The notes: generated from the letters alone by a model not told the origin. 8,903 nt of DNA from Bifidobacteriaceae bacterium (GCA_031258055.1 JAIRNM010000265.1:1-8903); one strand, 5' to 3'; numbered from the stretch's first letter, positions 1 through 5,839 are shown. Numbers and translations: made by a program.

Positions 1-261
1 GTTCTCCCAGTCCATCAACTCCTCGACGAACTCGGGGTCTTCCAGCGCGATGAGGGCGTGTTTGCGGAACTCCGCGAATACCCGTTCCAATTCCGCCTCG
101 GCGGCCACCCGGTCCAGATAGGCGGCCAAGCTGATCCCGGCCTCGGCTGCCTCCCGCGCCAGGATGTCGCGGGTGGCCTTCGCCACTCGGATCGAGGTCG
201 ATTGGGACTTTTCCGCCTTGCGGCGCGGGCGGCCGGGCGCCTGGGTTATAGCTGCGTTCAC
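1..261 (-). CDS. RHH-type antitoxin, copy A (partial, runs off window start)
   Basis: This is a minus-strand frame of 87 codons, open to the window edge, so the C-terminus is missing. It starts at GTG (complement of 259-261), which aligns with the ATG of copy B at 1406. A basic N-terminus (RPRRKAEKSQ) leads into STSIRVAKATRDILAREAA and GISLAAYLDRVAAEAE, a beta strand plus two helices as in ribbon-helix-helix antitoxins of the MazE/VapB/ParD kind. An acidic tail follows, as expected for a toxin-binding region. The nucleotide sequence is about 94% identical by eye to 1146-1406. A toxin gene, if present, would lie beyond position 1. The exact antitoxin family and the partner are inferences; the fold call rests on pattern only. 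Confidence 0.7.
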   Translation of the reverse strand, partial: MNAAITQAPGRPRRKAEKSQSTSIRVAKATRDILAREAAEAGISLAAYLDRVAAEAELERVFAEFRKHALIALEDPEFVEELMDWEN

Positions 262-280
262 GCATACAGGTTAGCATGCG
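262..280 (-). promoter_or_regulatory. Leaderless promoter and operator-like repeat, copy A antitoxin
   Basis: On the minus strand TAACCT (complement of 268-273) lies exactly 6 nt before the GTG start, which would put transcription initiation at the start codon. There is no Shine-Dalgarno sequence. The -10 box forms the spacer between two 7-base arms, CGCATAC (261-267) and GCATGCG (274-280), which are inverted repeats with one mismatch. Autorepression by the encoded antitoxin is an inference. The same arrangement is present in copy B. Confidence 0.5.
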
Positions 281-401
281 CCATAAGCGGCGGGAGGGGG
301 CAACCACTGCCACCGAAGTTTCAACACTTACGTCTCCCAAACGCTCAGCGACAACGCCGTCGACATGGTCGCCCGCTCGGGCTTAGTCAAGCGCTCACGG
401 G

Positions 402-421
402 TTCAGTGCTACACTGAATCC
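402..421 (+). promoter_or_regulatory. vapB promoter with palindromic operator
   Basis: TTCAGTG-CTA-CACTGAA at 402-418 is a perfect inverted repeat with 7-base arms. The -10 box TACACT (410-415) lies inside it and is exactly 6 nt before the GTG start at 422. There is no Shine-Dalgarno sequence, so a leaderless transcript is likely. No convincing -35 box is visible. VapB-type antitoxins are known to bind such palindromes, alone or with the toxin, and repress their own operon; that this site does so is an inference. Confidence 0.6.
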
Positions 422-658
422 GTGTCCAATCTCACGCTTGCCATTGACGGCGCCCAGCTCCGTCGGGCCCGTCTTCGCGCCGTCTCAGAGGGGACTTCTG
501 TCAACGCTCTGGTCCGCGAGTTCATTGTTGAGTATGCCGATCCGGCGCCCGAACGCAGGGCGATCCTAGCCAGCCTGGACGAGCTTGTCGGCAGGGCTAA
601 GGCGGGTTCGGGACCGCAGGGCAGGACCTGGACGCGGGAAGCGCTTCATGACCGCTGA
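422..658 (+). CDS. vapB: VapB-type antitoxin
   Basis: A 78-residue antitoxin that should neutralise the PIN-domain RNase encoded next to it. The N-terminus (SNLTLAIDGAQLRRARLRAV, then GTSVNALVREFIVEYA, to about residue 38) has the strand-helix-helix pattern of ribbon-helix-helix DNA-binding antitoxins. The C-terminal part, ending GRTWTREALHDR, is the probable toxin-binding tail. I chose the GTG at 422 rather than the upstream ATG at 365 because the protein pattern begins here, a -10 box sits 6 nt upstream, and a palindromic operator covers that box. The stop overlaps the toxin start by 11 nt, implying translational coupling. The family assignment is from pattern and gene order. Confidence 0.82.
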   Translation: MSNLTLAIDGAQLRRARLRAVSEGTSVNALVREFIVEYADPAPERRAILASLDELVGRAKAGSGPQGRTWTREALHDR

Positions 659-1055
659 GGCTTTCATCGACACGAATGTGCTTGTCTACTATTTCGACCA
701 GGACGAGCCGCACAAGCAAGAGCGTGCCAAGCAAGTGCTGCTGGACGTCGAGCCGGTGTTGAGTGCCCAAGTCCTCTCTGAGTTCTATTGGACGGTGACG
801 CGCAAGCTGGCACGACCGGTCGATCCAGCGGACGCGGAGAGGGCAGTGGCCGAATGGGCGCGGTTTCGGGTTATTCCGCTCACCGCCTCCCTGGTCAAGA
901 ACGCCGTCCAAACCGGTCGGCGTCACCAACTCTCCCACTGGGACGCCTTGATACTCGAGGCAGCCGCGGCTGGAGGGTGCGAGGAACTGTTGACCGAGGA
1001 CTTGGCCGACGGTGCGGTCCTGCGCGGTGTGCGCATTCGCAATCCATTCGTGTAG
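648..1055 (+). CDS. vapC: VapC-type PIN-domain ribonuclease toxin
   Basis: A 135-residue PIN-domain protein, normal length for VapC toxins, which are Mg2+-dependent endoribonucleases that cut tRNA or rRNA and stop translation. All expected acidic residues are present: D8 in FIDTNVLVYYF, E45 in SEFYW, D99 in SHWDALILEAA, and E117/D118 in LLTEDL. The protein therefore looks catalytically intact. I chose the ATG at 648 rather than the one at 585 because the PIN motif starts six residues after it and it gives the typical short overlap with the antitoxin gene. It ends with TAG and converges on the copy B antitoxin gene 30 bp away. Its RNA target cannot be read from the sequence. Confidence 0.9.
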   Translation: MTAEAFIDTNVLVYYFDQDEPHKQERAKQVLLDVEPVLSAQVLSEFYWTVTRKLARPVDPADAERAVAEWARFRVIPLTASLVKNAVQTGRRHQLSHWDALILEAAAAGGCEELLTEDLADGAVLRGVRIRNPFV

Positions 1056-1078
1056 TTGAGGCAAGCCGCAGACGAGGC

Positions 1079-1094
1079 GAGCGCGTCAGCGCTC
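1079..1094. other. Small hairpin between convergent vapC and antitoxin copy B
   Basis: GAGCGC-GTCA-GCGCTC is a perfect 6-bp stem with a 4-base loop, lying across the stop codon of the minus-strand antitoxin gene and 24 bp after vapC. Neither strand has a T-run after it, so it is at best a weak bidirectional terminator. Confidence 0.3.
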
Positions 1095-1406
1095 ATTGAA
1101 CTCGGGCCAATCGTCGTCGCCGCCGTAGTCTACGCCCAGGTCCGCGTTCTCCCAGTCCATCAACTCCTCGACGAACTCGGGGTCTTCCAGCGCTTGCATG
1201 CGGTGTTCGCGGAACTCCGCGAATACCCGTTCCAATTCCGCCTCGGCGGCCACCTGGTCCAGATAGGCCGCCAAGCTGATCCCGGCCTCGGCTGCCTCCC
1301 GCGCGAGGATGTCGCGGGTGGCCTTCGCCACTCGGATCGAGGTCGATTGGGACTTTTCCGCCTTGCGGCGCGCGCGGCCGGGCGCCTGGGTTATAGCTGC
1401 ATTCAT
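1086..1406 (-). CDS. RHH-type antitoxin, copy B, no toxin partner beside it
   Basis: A 106-residue protein closely related to the partial gene at 1-261. Residues 20-55 (STSIRVAKATRDILAREAA, GISLAAYLDQVAAEAE) form the likely ribbon-helix-helix DNA-binding part. The acidic second half (ELMDWENADL, DYGGDDDWPEF) should be the toxin-binding region and resembles the tails of actinobacterial MazE-like antitoxins. No toxin follows on its strand: the next gene downstream is vapC, facing it, so this copy looks orphaned. It could act as a spare or cross-reacting antitoxin for the toxin of copy A, or simply as a repressor. The ATG start is supported by the -10 box 6 nt upstream. MazE versus another RHH family is unresolved. 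Confidence 0.75.
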   Translation of the reverse strand: MNAAITQAPGRARRKAEKSQSTSIRVAKATRDILAREAAEAGISLAAYLDQVAAEAELERVFAEFREHRMQALEDPEFVEELMDWENADLGVDYGGDDDWPEFNER

Positions 1407-1446
1407 GCATACAGGTTAGCATGCGCCCTAAACGGCGGGAGAGGGC
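1146..1446. repeat. Direct repeat, copy B (mate at 1-301)
   Basis: Ungapped match to 1-301 in the same orientation, about 94% identical by eye. The two copies bracket the vapBC module. The most clustered differences (1194-1202) lie in the antitoxin C-terminal half, the part expected to contact the toxin. Recent duplication is inferred. Confidence 0.9.
1407..1425 (-). promoter_or_regulatory. Leaderless promoter and operator-like repeat, copy B antitoxin
   Basis: TAACCT on the minus strand (complement of 1413-1418) is exactly 6 nt before the ATG at 1406. It is flanked by imperfect inverted arms GCATAC (1407-1412) and GCATGC (1419-1424). There is no Shine-Dalgarno sequence. The site matches the copy A promoter almost base for base, so both copies should be co-regulated. 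Confidence 0.5.
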
Positions 1447-1481
1447 TCCATAACGGGTCGTCTGTTGGAGACGATGGTCGT

Positions 1482-1700
1482 ATGGCCCCCGAAATGAACG
1501 CCCCTGCCCCGGCTGCTTCGACTAATCCCGCTACTCCGGCCGCAGAGTTGCAACAGATCGCTATCCAACGCCCCGAACTGGGCGAACCGACCATGGCGCA
1601 CCCGAACTGCTATCCGGGCTTGGCTGACTGGATCCGGGCCATCCGCGGTGTTGGCTTCTCGCGCCCCGACCGCCGCCGCGGCGCCCGGCAGGAGTCTTGA
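1482..1700 (+). pseudogene. Internally deleted LRV-family gene remnant
   Basis: The frame codes for 72 residues. Residues about 13-54 (NPATPAAELQQIAIQRPELG, then MAHPNCYPGLADWIRAI) match the N-terminal LRV-like head of the proteins at 2395-4443 and 4933-5751. After residue 54 the frame is lost: reading the next 45 bases in another frame gives VLASRAPTAAAAPG, which corresponds to VLAARAPAAEA in the 2395 gene. The gene then ends with QES-stop and a 3' flank at 1691-1722 that matches the end and 3' flank of the 2395 gene (4434-4465) at about 26 of 32 positions. The gene thus kept its head and its last codons and lost the linker, membrane helix and outer domain. A GGAG lies 11 nt before the ATG. 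A functional 72-residue product is possible but less likely. Confidence 0.6.
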
Positions 1701-1761
1701 TTTCCATTCACCCGAAGACCGGCGCGTAGGTAACTTTGATGGCCGTAACTTCATCGCAAAG

Positions 1762-1771
1762 ATGATATCAT
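1762..1771. promoter_or_regulatory. Palindrome upstream of relB/dinJ-like gene
   Basis: ATGATATCAT is a perfect 10-bp palindrome 38 bp before the antitoxin start, in a locally AT-rich patch within GC-rich DNA. The position suits an operator for RelB-type autorepression. I see no clean -35/-10 pair, so the promoter position is not claimed. Confidence 0.35.
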
Positions 1772-1808
1772 TGCATTGCACGTATGGAGGATCGAAAAAG
1801 GAGGGGCC

Positions 1809-2069
1809 ATGCCAGCTACAGCGTCGGTCAACTTTCGCATTGACAGCGCCCTCAAGCGCTCGATGGAAGAAACCTGCCACGATCTTGGTATTACCATGAC
1901 GACGGCATTTACGATCTTCGCGAAGAAGATGGCACGGGAGCGCCGTATTCCCTTCGAAGTGTCAGTCGATCCCTTTTTCGCCGAGGAGAATCAGGCTCAT
2001 TTGCGTGAAGTCCGTGCCGACGTCGAAGCTGGCCGGAACATGTCCGTACACGACCTAATCGAGGACTGA
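1809..2069 (+). CDS. RelB/DinJ-family antitoxin
   Basis: An 86-residue antitoxin. ASVNFRIDSALKRSMEETCH followed by LGITMTTAFTIFAKKMARER (residues 5-45) is the ribbon-helix-helix pattern of RelB/DinJ, and RRIPFEVSVDPF is the typical link after it. The acidic C-terminus (VRADVEAGRNMSVHDLIED) is the toxin-binding part. The ATG at 1809 was chosen over 1776 because a strong AAGGAGGGG ribosome site lies just before it and the family pattern starts here. The toxin gene begins at the very next base after the stop. RelB/DinJ antitoxins are known partners of YoeB/RelE-type toxins. With its toxin broken, this antitoxin may remain only as a repressor or decoy. Confidence 0.88.
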   Translation: MPATASVNFRIDSALKRSMEETCHDLGITMTTAFTIFAKKMARERRIPFEVSVDPFFAEENQAHLREVRADVEAGRNMSVHDLIED

Positions 2070-2333
2070 ATGCTTAAGTCCTGGCATGAGGCGGCTTGGG
2101 AAGACTACCTCTACTGGCAAGTTCAGGACTGGAAGACGCTAAAGCGAATCAACTCGCTGATCCGTGACATCGAACGAAATCGTTAGGCCACGATCGGTCG
2201 GCCCGAACCGCTTCGAGGTGACCTGACTGGCTGGTGGAGTCTGCGAATCGACAAGTCCAACCGCTTGGTTTTCGCGATCAAAGACGAAGTCCCGCAGATC
2301 TACCAGTGCCGAGGTCACTACGGAGACAGATGA
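2070..2333 (+). pseudogene. yoeB: YoeB-type RNase toxin interrupted by an in-frame TAG
   Basis: The ATG follows the antitoxin stop directly. The frame gives MLKSWHEAAWEDYLYWQ and continues to residue 38, where TAG (2184-2186) replaces codon 39. After it the same frame continues without gap through RPEPLRGDLTGWWSLRI, NRLVFAI and CRGHYGDR to TGA at 2331. From memory of E. coli YoeB the alignment needs no gaps: the catalytic residues E46, R65, H83 and Y84 keep their positions, and the stop lies where that protein has F39. YoeB cuts mRNA at the ribosome A site. Without readthrough only an inactive 38-residue peptide is made. The other codons show no decay, so the lesion looks recent. Confidence 0.88.
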
Positions 2334-2394
2334 TGGAGCTGCTGGCGGTAGGCGGTATGTTGGCTGTTGTTGAACGGCCCCGAGGGAGATCCCC

Positions 2395-4443
2395 ATGTTT
2401 GATGCGCAGCTAGGCCAGGACGCCGCACTGGAGCGCCTCGCCGATCCGAATCTTGATCCCGGCGATTTGATGGTTATCGCGGGCGCTTTTCCCGCCCTAG
2501 CGCCCCAGGTCGCGGGCCACCCGCGGTTGTATCCGGATTTGGCGGCGTGGTTGAAGCTGCTTGGCTCCCCGGAGGTTGACGCGGTACTGGCGGCGCGCGC
2601 CCCGGCGGCCGAAGCGTTGTCAAGTCCGCCACCAGCCTCAGTTGCGCCTGCCGCGTCGGCGCAACCGTTTGCGGGCGATGCCGTTGCCCGGCCTCGCCAG
2701 GCGCCCCCGCCGGCCCAAGCGTTGGTGGGCGATGCCGTGGTTCAGCCTAGCCAGGTGTCCCCAGCGGTCCAACCCTTCGGGGGCGGCGCTGTGGCTCACC
2801 CCAGCCCAATGTCACCGACCTATGGTGGGGCGGGTGTTCCGGCGGCATCGGGCGCGATATTGGGCGGAGCGATGCCTGGTACGCCAGCACCGCCCTGGGG
2901 GAGTGGCGCGCCGCGGCGGCCCAAGCGTTGGCCGTGGGCGGTTGGCGCCGGTGTGCTGGCGGTGGTCTTGGGTGTGGTGGCGGCATTGGTGCTGCGTCCG
3001 GACCCCAGCAGCGGTGGTCGCAGCGGCACTAAGACGCCCGCACCCGACATCAGGGAGCAGCCAGCCTGGGGCGAGCCGATCGAACCGGGCGAATTGCTGG
3101 GCGGTGGCCTCGACTGGGTTTTGCCGTACTGGTCAGGCGACGGGATGGCGACGTTAGATCAGAACACAGCGCTGGTCTACGGATCCAGTTTCGACGAAGA
3201 GGATGAGATCGCGTCGGTTATCGGCGCGGTTGACCTCGACGCGGCTGAACTCAAGTGGAGTATCGATTTCATGGATGACCAGCCAGGGTTCAGCTATGAG
3301 ATTATTAACTCCGCAAGAATCTGCCCGCTCGGGGACAAAGGGCTCCTGGCTAGTTTCGAAGTCAGTGACGATGACTTGTCGGCGGTGACCGCGCGGGTTG
3401 ATGCCGAAGGGCGAATCATTGGAGTGCTCGAAGACGCCTTTTGTGTACGGCCTATCGGTGAACTAGTGGTTCTCGTGGGTGGTTTGAACGGCAGCTCGAC
3501 GGGCGAGCTGTTCGCTGTAGATCCGGACGAATCGGAACGCGAGCTGTGGAAAGCTGAACCCGTTATCGACGAACCAAGTTTCTACTTCGAGCGGCTTGAG
3601 TGCTTAGAGTCCGAGACGGTGGCCTTTGTCTTGACAGCGGACGGCTACGTGGACGCCAAGACCGGTGAATTGGCGCCGTTCGGTGCCGATGCTGTCGACG
3701 AAGACGGGCGAGCCGCGTCTAAGTACGACGAAGGTATCGCTTACGCCATAACCGGCGATGGCGTGGTGTTGCGCGGCGACGCAGCTAATGGACATTACCG
3801 AATCAGTGGCGTTGATCCGAAGACCGGCGGCGAATTGTGGCAGTTCGAGCGCCGCGAGGGTGCGGATTTCGCAGAAGAAACAGACCTTTTGATTAATTTC
3901 CGCGAATGGTGGAGCCTGGTCGGCTCTGGTGGTGGTTACGTCTTCGTTCCCGAAGGCGGGATTTTCCGGGCGTTGGACACGAAGACCGGTCAGGAGGCGT
4001 TCTCTCTCGAAGCGGAAGAGTTCCTTGAACTGGCGGGTGACACGGTCTTGATGAGGACCTATGACGACGACACTTCCGAGGAAGGCTTAGCCGGTTTCAA
4101 TCTGAAGGACGGCTCGGAAACGTTCGCGATTACCGCTCGGTGTCCGGAGTACCAAGGTACGGCGCGTCTCGGGTCGGAAGTCTTGTATCTGGTGTGTCGT
4201 GGCTCCGGTCCCGATCCGCTCGACTTCCTGATCGCCTTTGATGCGGCTAATGGCGGCCAGAAGCTGTGGTCGATGCGTTTCCCGGAGGAAACCTGGGGGG
4301 ACGCCTTCCTCTCCAACGACGAGAATTATGGCGTTTTGGTTTCCGCCGCGGGAAGGTTGTTTTTCGTGGCGACTCGTGTGCGTTATTGCCAGGACACCTC
4401 TTGCGAGTTTCGGACATGGCTCTACCCGTTGGAGGAGTCCTGA
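2395..4443 (+). CDS. Membrane-anchored LRV-domain protein with PQQ-like beta-propeller outer domain
   Basis: A 682-residue predicted type II-like membrane protein. Residues 9-57 form an LRV-like head (LADPNLDPGDLMVIAG, then VAGHPRLYPDLAAWLKLLG). Residues about 65-178 are a Pro/Ala-rich linker containing three 18-residue repeats, ending in a basic stretch (RRPKR). Residues 180-200 (WAVGAGVLAVVLGVVAALVL) are a membrane helix. The rest is outside the cell and shows repeated blades of PQQ/quinoprotein type: VDPKTGGELWQF, LDTKTGQEAF, FDAANGGQKLW, DPDESERELW. I see no dehydrogenase active site, so binding or sensing is more likely than catalysis. Several cysteines, including RYCQDTSCEF near the end, could form disulfides. 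The start has GAGGGAG 6 nt upstream. Actual function is unknown. Confidence 0.85.
   Translation: MFDAQLGQDAALERLADPNLDPGDLMVIAGAFPALAPQVAGHPRLYPDLAAWLKLLGSPEVDAVLAARAPAAEALSSPPPASVAPAASAQPFAGDAVARPRQAPPPAQALVGDAVVQPSQVSPAVQPFGGGAVAHPSPMSPTYGGAGVPAASGAILGGAMPGTPAPPWGSGAPRRPKRWPWAVGAGVLAVVLGVVAALVLRPDPSSGGRSGTKTPAPDIREQPAWGEPIEPGELLGGGLDWVLPYWSGDGMATLDQNTALVYGSSFDEEDEIASVIGAVDLDAAELKWSIDFMDDQPGFSYEIINSARICPLGDKGLLASFEVSDDDLSAVTARVDAEGRIIGVLEDAFCVRPIGELVVLVGGLNGSSTGELFAVDPDESERELWKAEPVIDEPSFYFERLECLESETVAFVLTADGYVDAKTGELAPFGADAVDEDGRAASKYDEGIAYAITGDGVVLRGDAANGHYRISGVDPKTGGELWQFERREGADFAEETDLLINFREWWSLVGSGGGYVFVPEGGIFRALDTKTGQEAFSLEAEEFLELAGDTVLMRTYDDDTSEEGLAGFNLKDGSETFAITARCPEYQGTARLGSEVLYLVCRGSGPDPLDFLIAFDAANGGQKLWSMRFPEETWGDAFLSNDENYGVLVSAAGRLFFVATRVRYCQDTSCEFRTWLYPLEES
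2659..2820 (+). repeat. Three 54-bp (18-residue) tandem repeats in the linker
   Basis: The repeats start at 2659, 2713 and 2767. The encoded units are AQPFAGDAVARPRQAPPP, AQALVGDAVVQPSQVSPA and VQPFGGGAVAHPSPMSPT. They are diverged at DNA level but exactly 18 residues each. They lie in the flexible linker between head and membrane helix, so copy number probably sets its reach. Confidence 0.7.
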
Positions 4444-4483
4444 TCCCCATTCACCCGCAGCGCGGTCAGGTTCGCGCTGAGCG

Positions 4484-4514
4484 AAAAGGCCCGGACCGCG
4501 CGCGATCCGGGCCT
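4484..4514 (-). terminator. Intrinsic terminator of rpmB
   Basis: On the minus strand AGGCCCGGA (complement of 4506-4514) and TCCGGGCCT (complement of 4487-4495) form a perfect 9-bp GC-rich stem with a 10-base loop. The stem runs into TTTT (4484-4487). It lies 12 bp after the rpmB stop. The plus-strand side lacks a T-run, so it should be weaker for the convergent gene ending at 4443. Confidence 0.85.
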
Positions 4515-4526
4515 GGATTACTGCTG

Positions 4527-4712
4527 TCAGCGGGTGACTTTGCCCGCCTTGATGCACCTGGTGCAGACGTTGAGGCGCTGCGGTGTGCCGTTGATCTTGG
4601 CCCGCACCCGCTGGATATTCGGATTCCAACGCCGCTTGGTGCGGCGGTGCGAGTGGGACACGGAGAAGCCGAAACCCGGCTTCTTGCCGCAGATTTCGCA
4701 TTTGGCAGCCAC
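4527..4712 (-). CDS. rpmB: 50S ribosomal protein L28
   Basis: A 61-residue protein of the large ribosomal subunit, recognisable from [33 protein letters not shown] and the C-terminal [15 protein letters not shown]. Two CxxC pairs (C5/C8 and C50/C53) make this the zinc-binding (C+) form; many bacteria also carry a cysteine-free form made when zinc is scarce. The GTG start is chosen because the family begins with MAAKC and an AGGAG lies 7 nt upstream; the longer frame from 4763 adds residues foreign to the family. The gene is monocistronic, with its own terminator and a plausible promoter. Confidence 0.96.
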   Translation of the reverse strand: MAAKCEICGKKPGFGFSVSHSHRRTKRRWNPNIQRVRAKINGTPQRLNVCTRCIKAGKVTR

Positions 4713-4770
4713 GATGAAACTCCTGAAAGCTTGGATAGGTTCCGCGCGGCAGCGCGGACGCAACCCGGAT

Positions 4771-4799
4771 AGCTTAGCCTATGACGCGCCCCCGCCCAA
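4771..4799 (-). promoter_or_regulatory. Candidate rpmB promoter
   Basis: On the minus strand TTGGGC (complement of 4794-4799), a 17-bp spacer and TAAGCT (complement of 4771-4776) make a fair -35/-10 pair about 60 bp before the rpmB start. An inverted repeat ACTCTT-GT-AAGAGT (4815-4828) lies just upstream and could be an operator. Neither has the clear look of a Zur zinc-repressor site. Confidence 0.4.
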
Positions 4800-4831
4800 C
4801 TGGCCCGCGGCGTGACTCTTGTAAGAGTTGT

Positions 4832-4882
4832 GCATTTGGCGGCGACGGTTAACCTCCTCAAGGCCTGAGTGGGCTCCGCGCG
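4832..4882 (-). other. Possible degenerate duplicate of the rpmB 5' region
   Basis: This stretch aligns without gaps to 4698-4748, the rpmB leader, ribosome site and first codons, at a constant offset of 134 bp. I count 39 of 51 matches by eye. On the minus strand it keeps a GAGG ribosome site and a GTC-GCC-GCC-AAA-TGC series, which would read VAAKC like the start of L28, but the start codon is GTC and the frame then loses all L28 likeness. A remnant of a second rpmB-like gene or a partial tandem duplication fits. The resemblance is moderate and could be partly chance in GC-rich DNA. Confidence 0.45.
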
Positions 4883-4932
4883 CGGACCCGGCCAAAAGGG
4901 CGGACGAACTGACCATCCGGCCCAGACGCGGA

Positions 4933-5751
4933 TTATCGCTCAGCTGTCAGGACGGCTTTGCCGGACCCCAAGTCGGCAAGCTGTTCGATGTCAGAGTCGC
5001 GGGGTCTAATCAGACCGGTGTACTTGAGTACGCCAGTGGCCTGCCCGTCGCTGATCCGCACGCTGAGGATCACGCCGTCGGCCATGGTGAGTTCGGCTTC
5101 GCCGTCAGTGACTGGGAATGACTCCGTGGTGCTCTGGATCATCGAGGTGATGCCGAAGTCATCGCTGAGAACGCCGCCTGCCATTTGGATATGGAAAGCC
5201 CGGACCTCCGAGCCGTCACCAGAAAGGATGAAGCCAACGTGGGCCTCAGCGACGGAATTCAGGCTGGCTGCTCCCGTGTAGGGGACCTCGTCCGCCCCAT
5301 AGACGGCAGGATCAGCCCCCGGCACCAACGAAATGATGTCTGTCCCGGAGGCGTCTCCGGCCGGAGCCTCCGCGAATGGGTTCAGACCAGAATCGGCGCC
5401 ACTAACCGCGGGCCGCGCGGGCAGGGCGGCATCGCCACCCCCCAGAATGTTGGCCAGCGCGGCCGCGCCGCCGCCCGCCGCTAAGGCGGCGACAACTGTT
5501 ATCAGCACTACTTTGCGCCGCCTGTGCCGTCGCGGCGGGGTTTGCGGCGCTGGCTGCGCTGGCAGCGCTGGTTGCGTCAGTCGGCCTTGCGCTTCCAGCC
5601 ACCGCAGCAGGTCGGGATAGACGGCGGGATGGGCCGCGACCTGCCAGCTAAGGCCCGGTTGGGCGGCGGCGATGGCCGCCAGTTCGCCCGCGGGCAAGGC
5701 AGGATTAGCTAAGGCGGCAGCCGCCTGGTTGTAGTCGGTCCAGTCGGACAT
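4933..5751 (-). CDS. LRV-domain single-pass membrane protein with small outer domain
   Basis: A 272-residue protein with the same plan as the 2395 gene. Residues 9-56 are the LRV-like head (ALANPALPAGELAAIAAAQP, then VAAHPAVYPDLLRWLEAQG). A short Pro/Gln linker and a strongly basic stretch (PPRRHRRRK) precede a membrane helix at about 81-101 (VVLITVVAALAAGGGAAALA). An outer domain of about 170 residues follows, rich in beta-like segments (EAHVGFILSGDGSEVRAFHI, EAELTMADGVILSVRIS, TGVLKYTGLI), which I do not recognise. It lacks the propeller repeats of its relative. The ATG at 5749-5751 was chosen because GGAGGG lies just upstream and the head follows directly. It runs in the same direction as rpmB, 220 bp upstream of it. 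Function is unknown; sensing or surface binding is a guess. Confidence 0.82.
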   Translation of the reverse strand: MSDWTDYNQAAAALANPALPAGELAAIAAAQPGLSWQVAAHPAVYPDLLRWLEAQGRLTQPALPAQPAPQTPPRRHRRRKVVLITVVAALAAGGGAAALANILGGGDAALPARPAVSGADSGLNPFAEAPAGDASGTDIISLVPGADPAVYGADEVPYTGAASLNSVAEAHVGFILSGDGSEVRAFHIQMAGGVLSDDFGITSMIQSTTESFPVTDGEAELTMADGVILSVRISDGQATGVLKYTGLIRPRDSDIEQLADLGSGKAVLTAER

Positions 5752-5801
5752 CGTTGTCCCTCCGTTCAATCGTCTGGGTCGTTGCGCTGCCATTCGGGTC
5801 A

Positions 5802-5839
5802 AGCATGATCGCATCCTGGCGGCATGACAACACTGTCAA
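5802..5839 (-). promoter_or_regulatory. Weak promoter candidate and inverted repeat upstream of the 4933-5751 gene
   Basis: TGACA-ACAC-TGTCA (5825-5838) is a perfect inverted repeat with 5-base arms. On the minus strand it contains TTGTCA (complement of 5825-5830), followed after 17 bp by CATGCT (complement of 5802-5807), a poor -10 box. The remaining part of the 156-bp gap between this gene and the PIN toxin gene shows nothing else. Confidence 0.3.

Larger units (their letters stand above)
1..301. repeat. Direct repeat, copy A (mate at 1146-1446)
   Basis: Positions 1-301 align without gaps to 1146-1446 with about 17 mismatches counted by eye (roughly 94% identity). Seven of the mismatches fall in one short patch (49-57 versus 1194-1202). 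The repeat covers most of the antitoxin gene, its promoter and about 30 bp upstream. The left limit is set by the window edge, so the true repeat may be longer. Confidence 0.9.

Noticed and set aside
302..400. Possible tail of an older coding region (NTYVSQTLSDNAVDMVARSG) upstream of vapB
   Set aside because: It reads plausibly as protein, but I recognise no family and it has no start. The vapB promoter and operator explain the right-hand part.
1056..1481. Long plus-strand open frame leading into the small LRV gene
   Set aside because: This stretch is the antisense of antitoxin copy B and of its promoter. Its translation has no protein pattern, and the same translation recurs at 58-417 opposite copy A.
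2184..2186. Recoding of TAG as an amino acid in the yoeB-like gene
   Set aside because: TAG ends vapC at 1053-1055 and the AbrB-type antitoxin gene (complement of 6302-6304), so it acts as a normal stop in this genome. No suppressor tRNA or recoding hairpin is visible.
2561..3157. 198-residue plus-strand open frame
   Set aside because: It is an Arg/Trp-rich shadow of the Pro/Ala linker in the real gene at 2395-4443.
4087..4701. 204-residue minus-strand open frame across the end of the propeller gene and rpmB
   Set aside because: It overlaps two well-supported genes in other frames and has no recognisable pattern.
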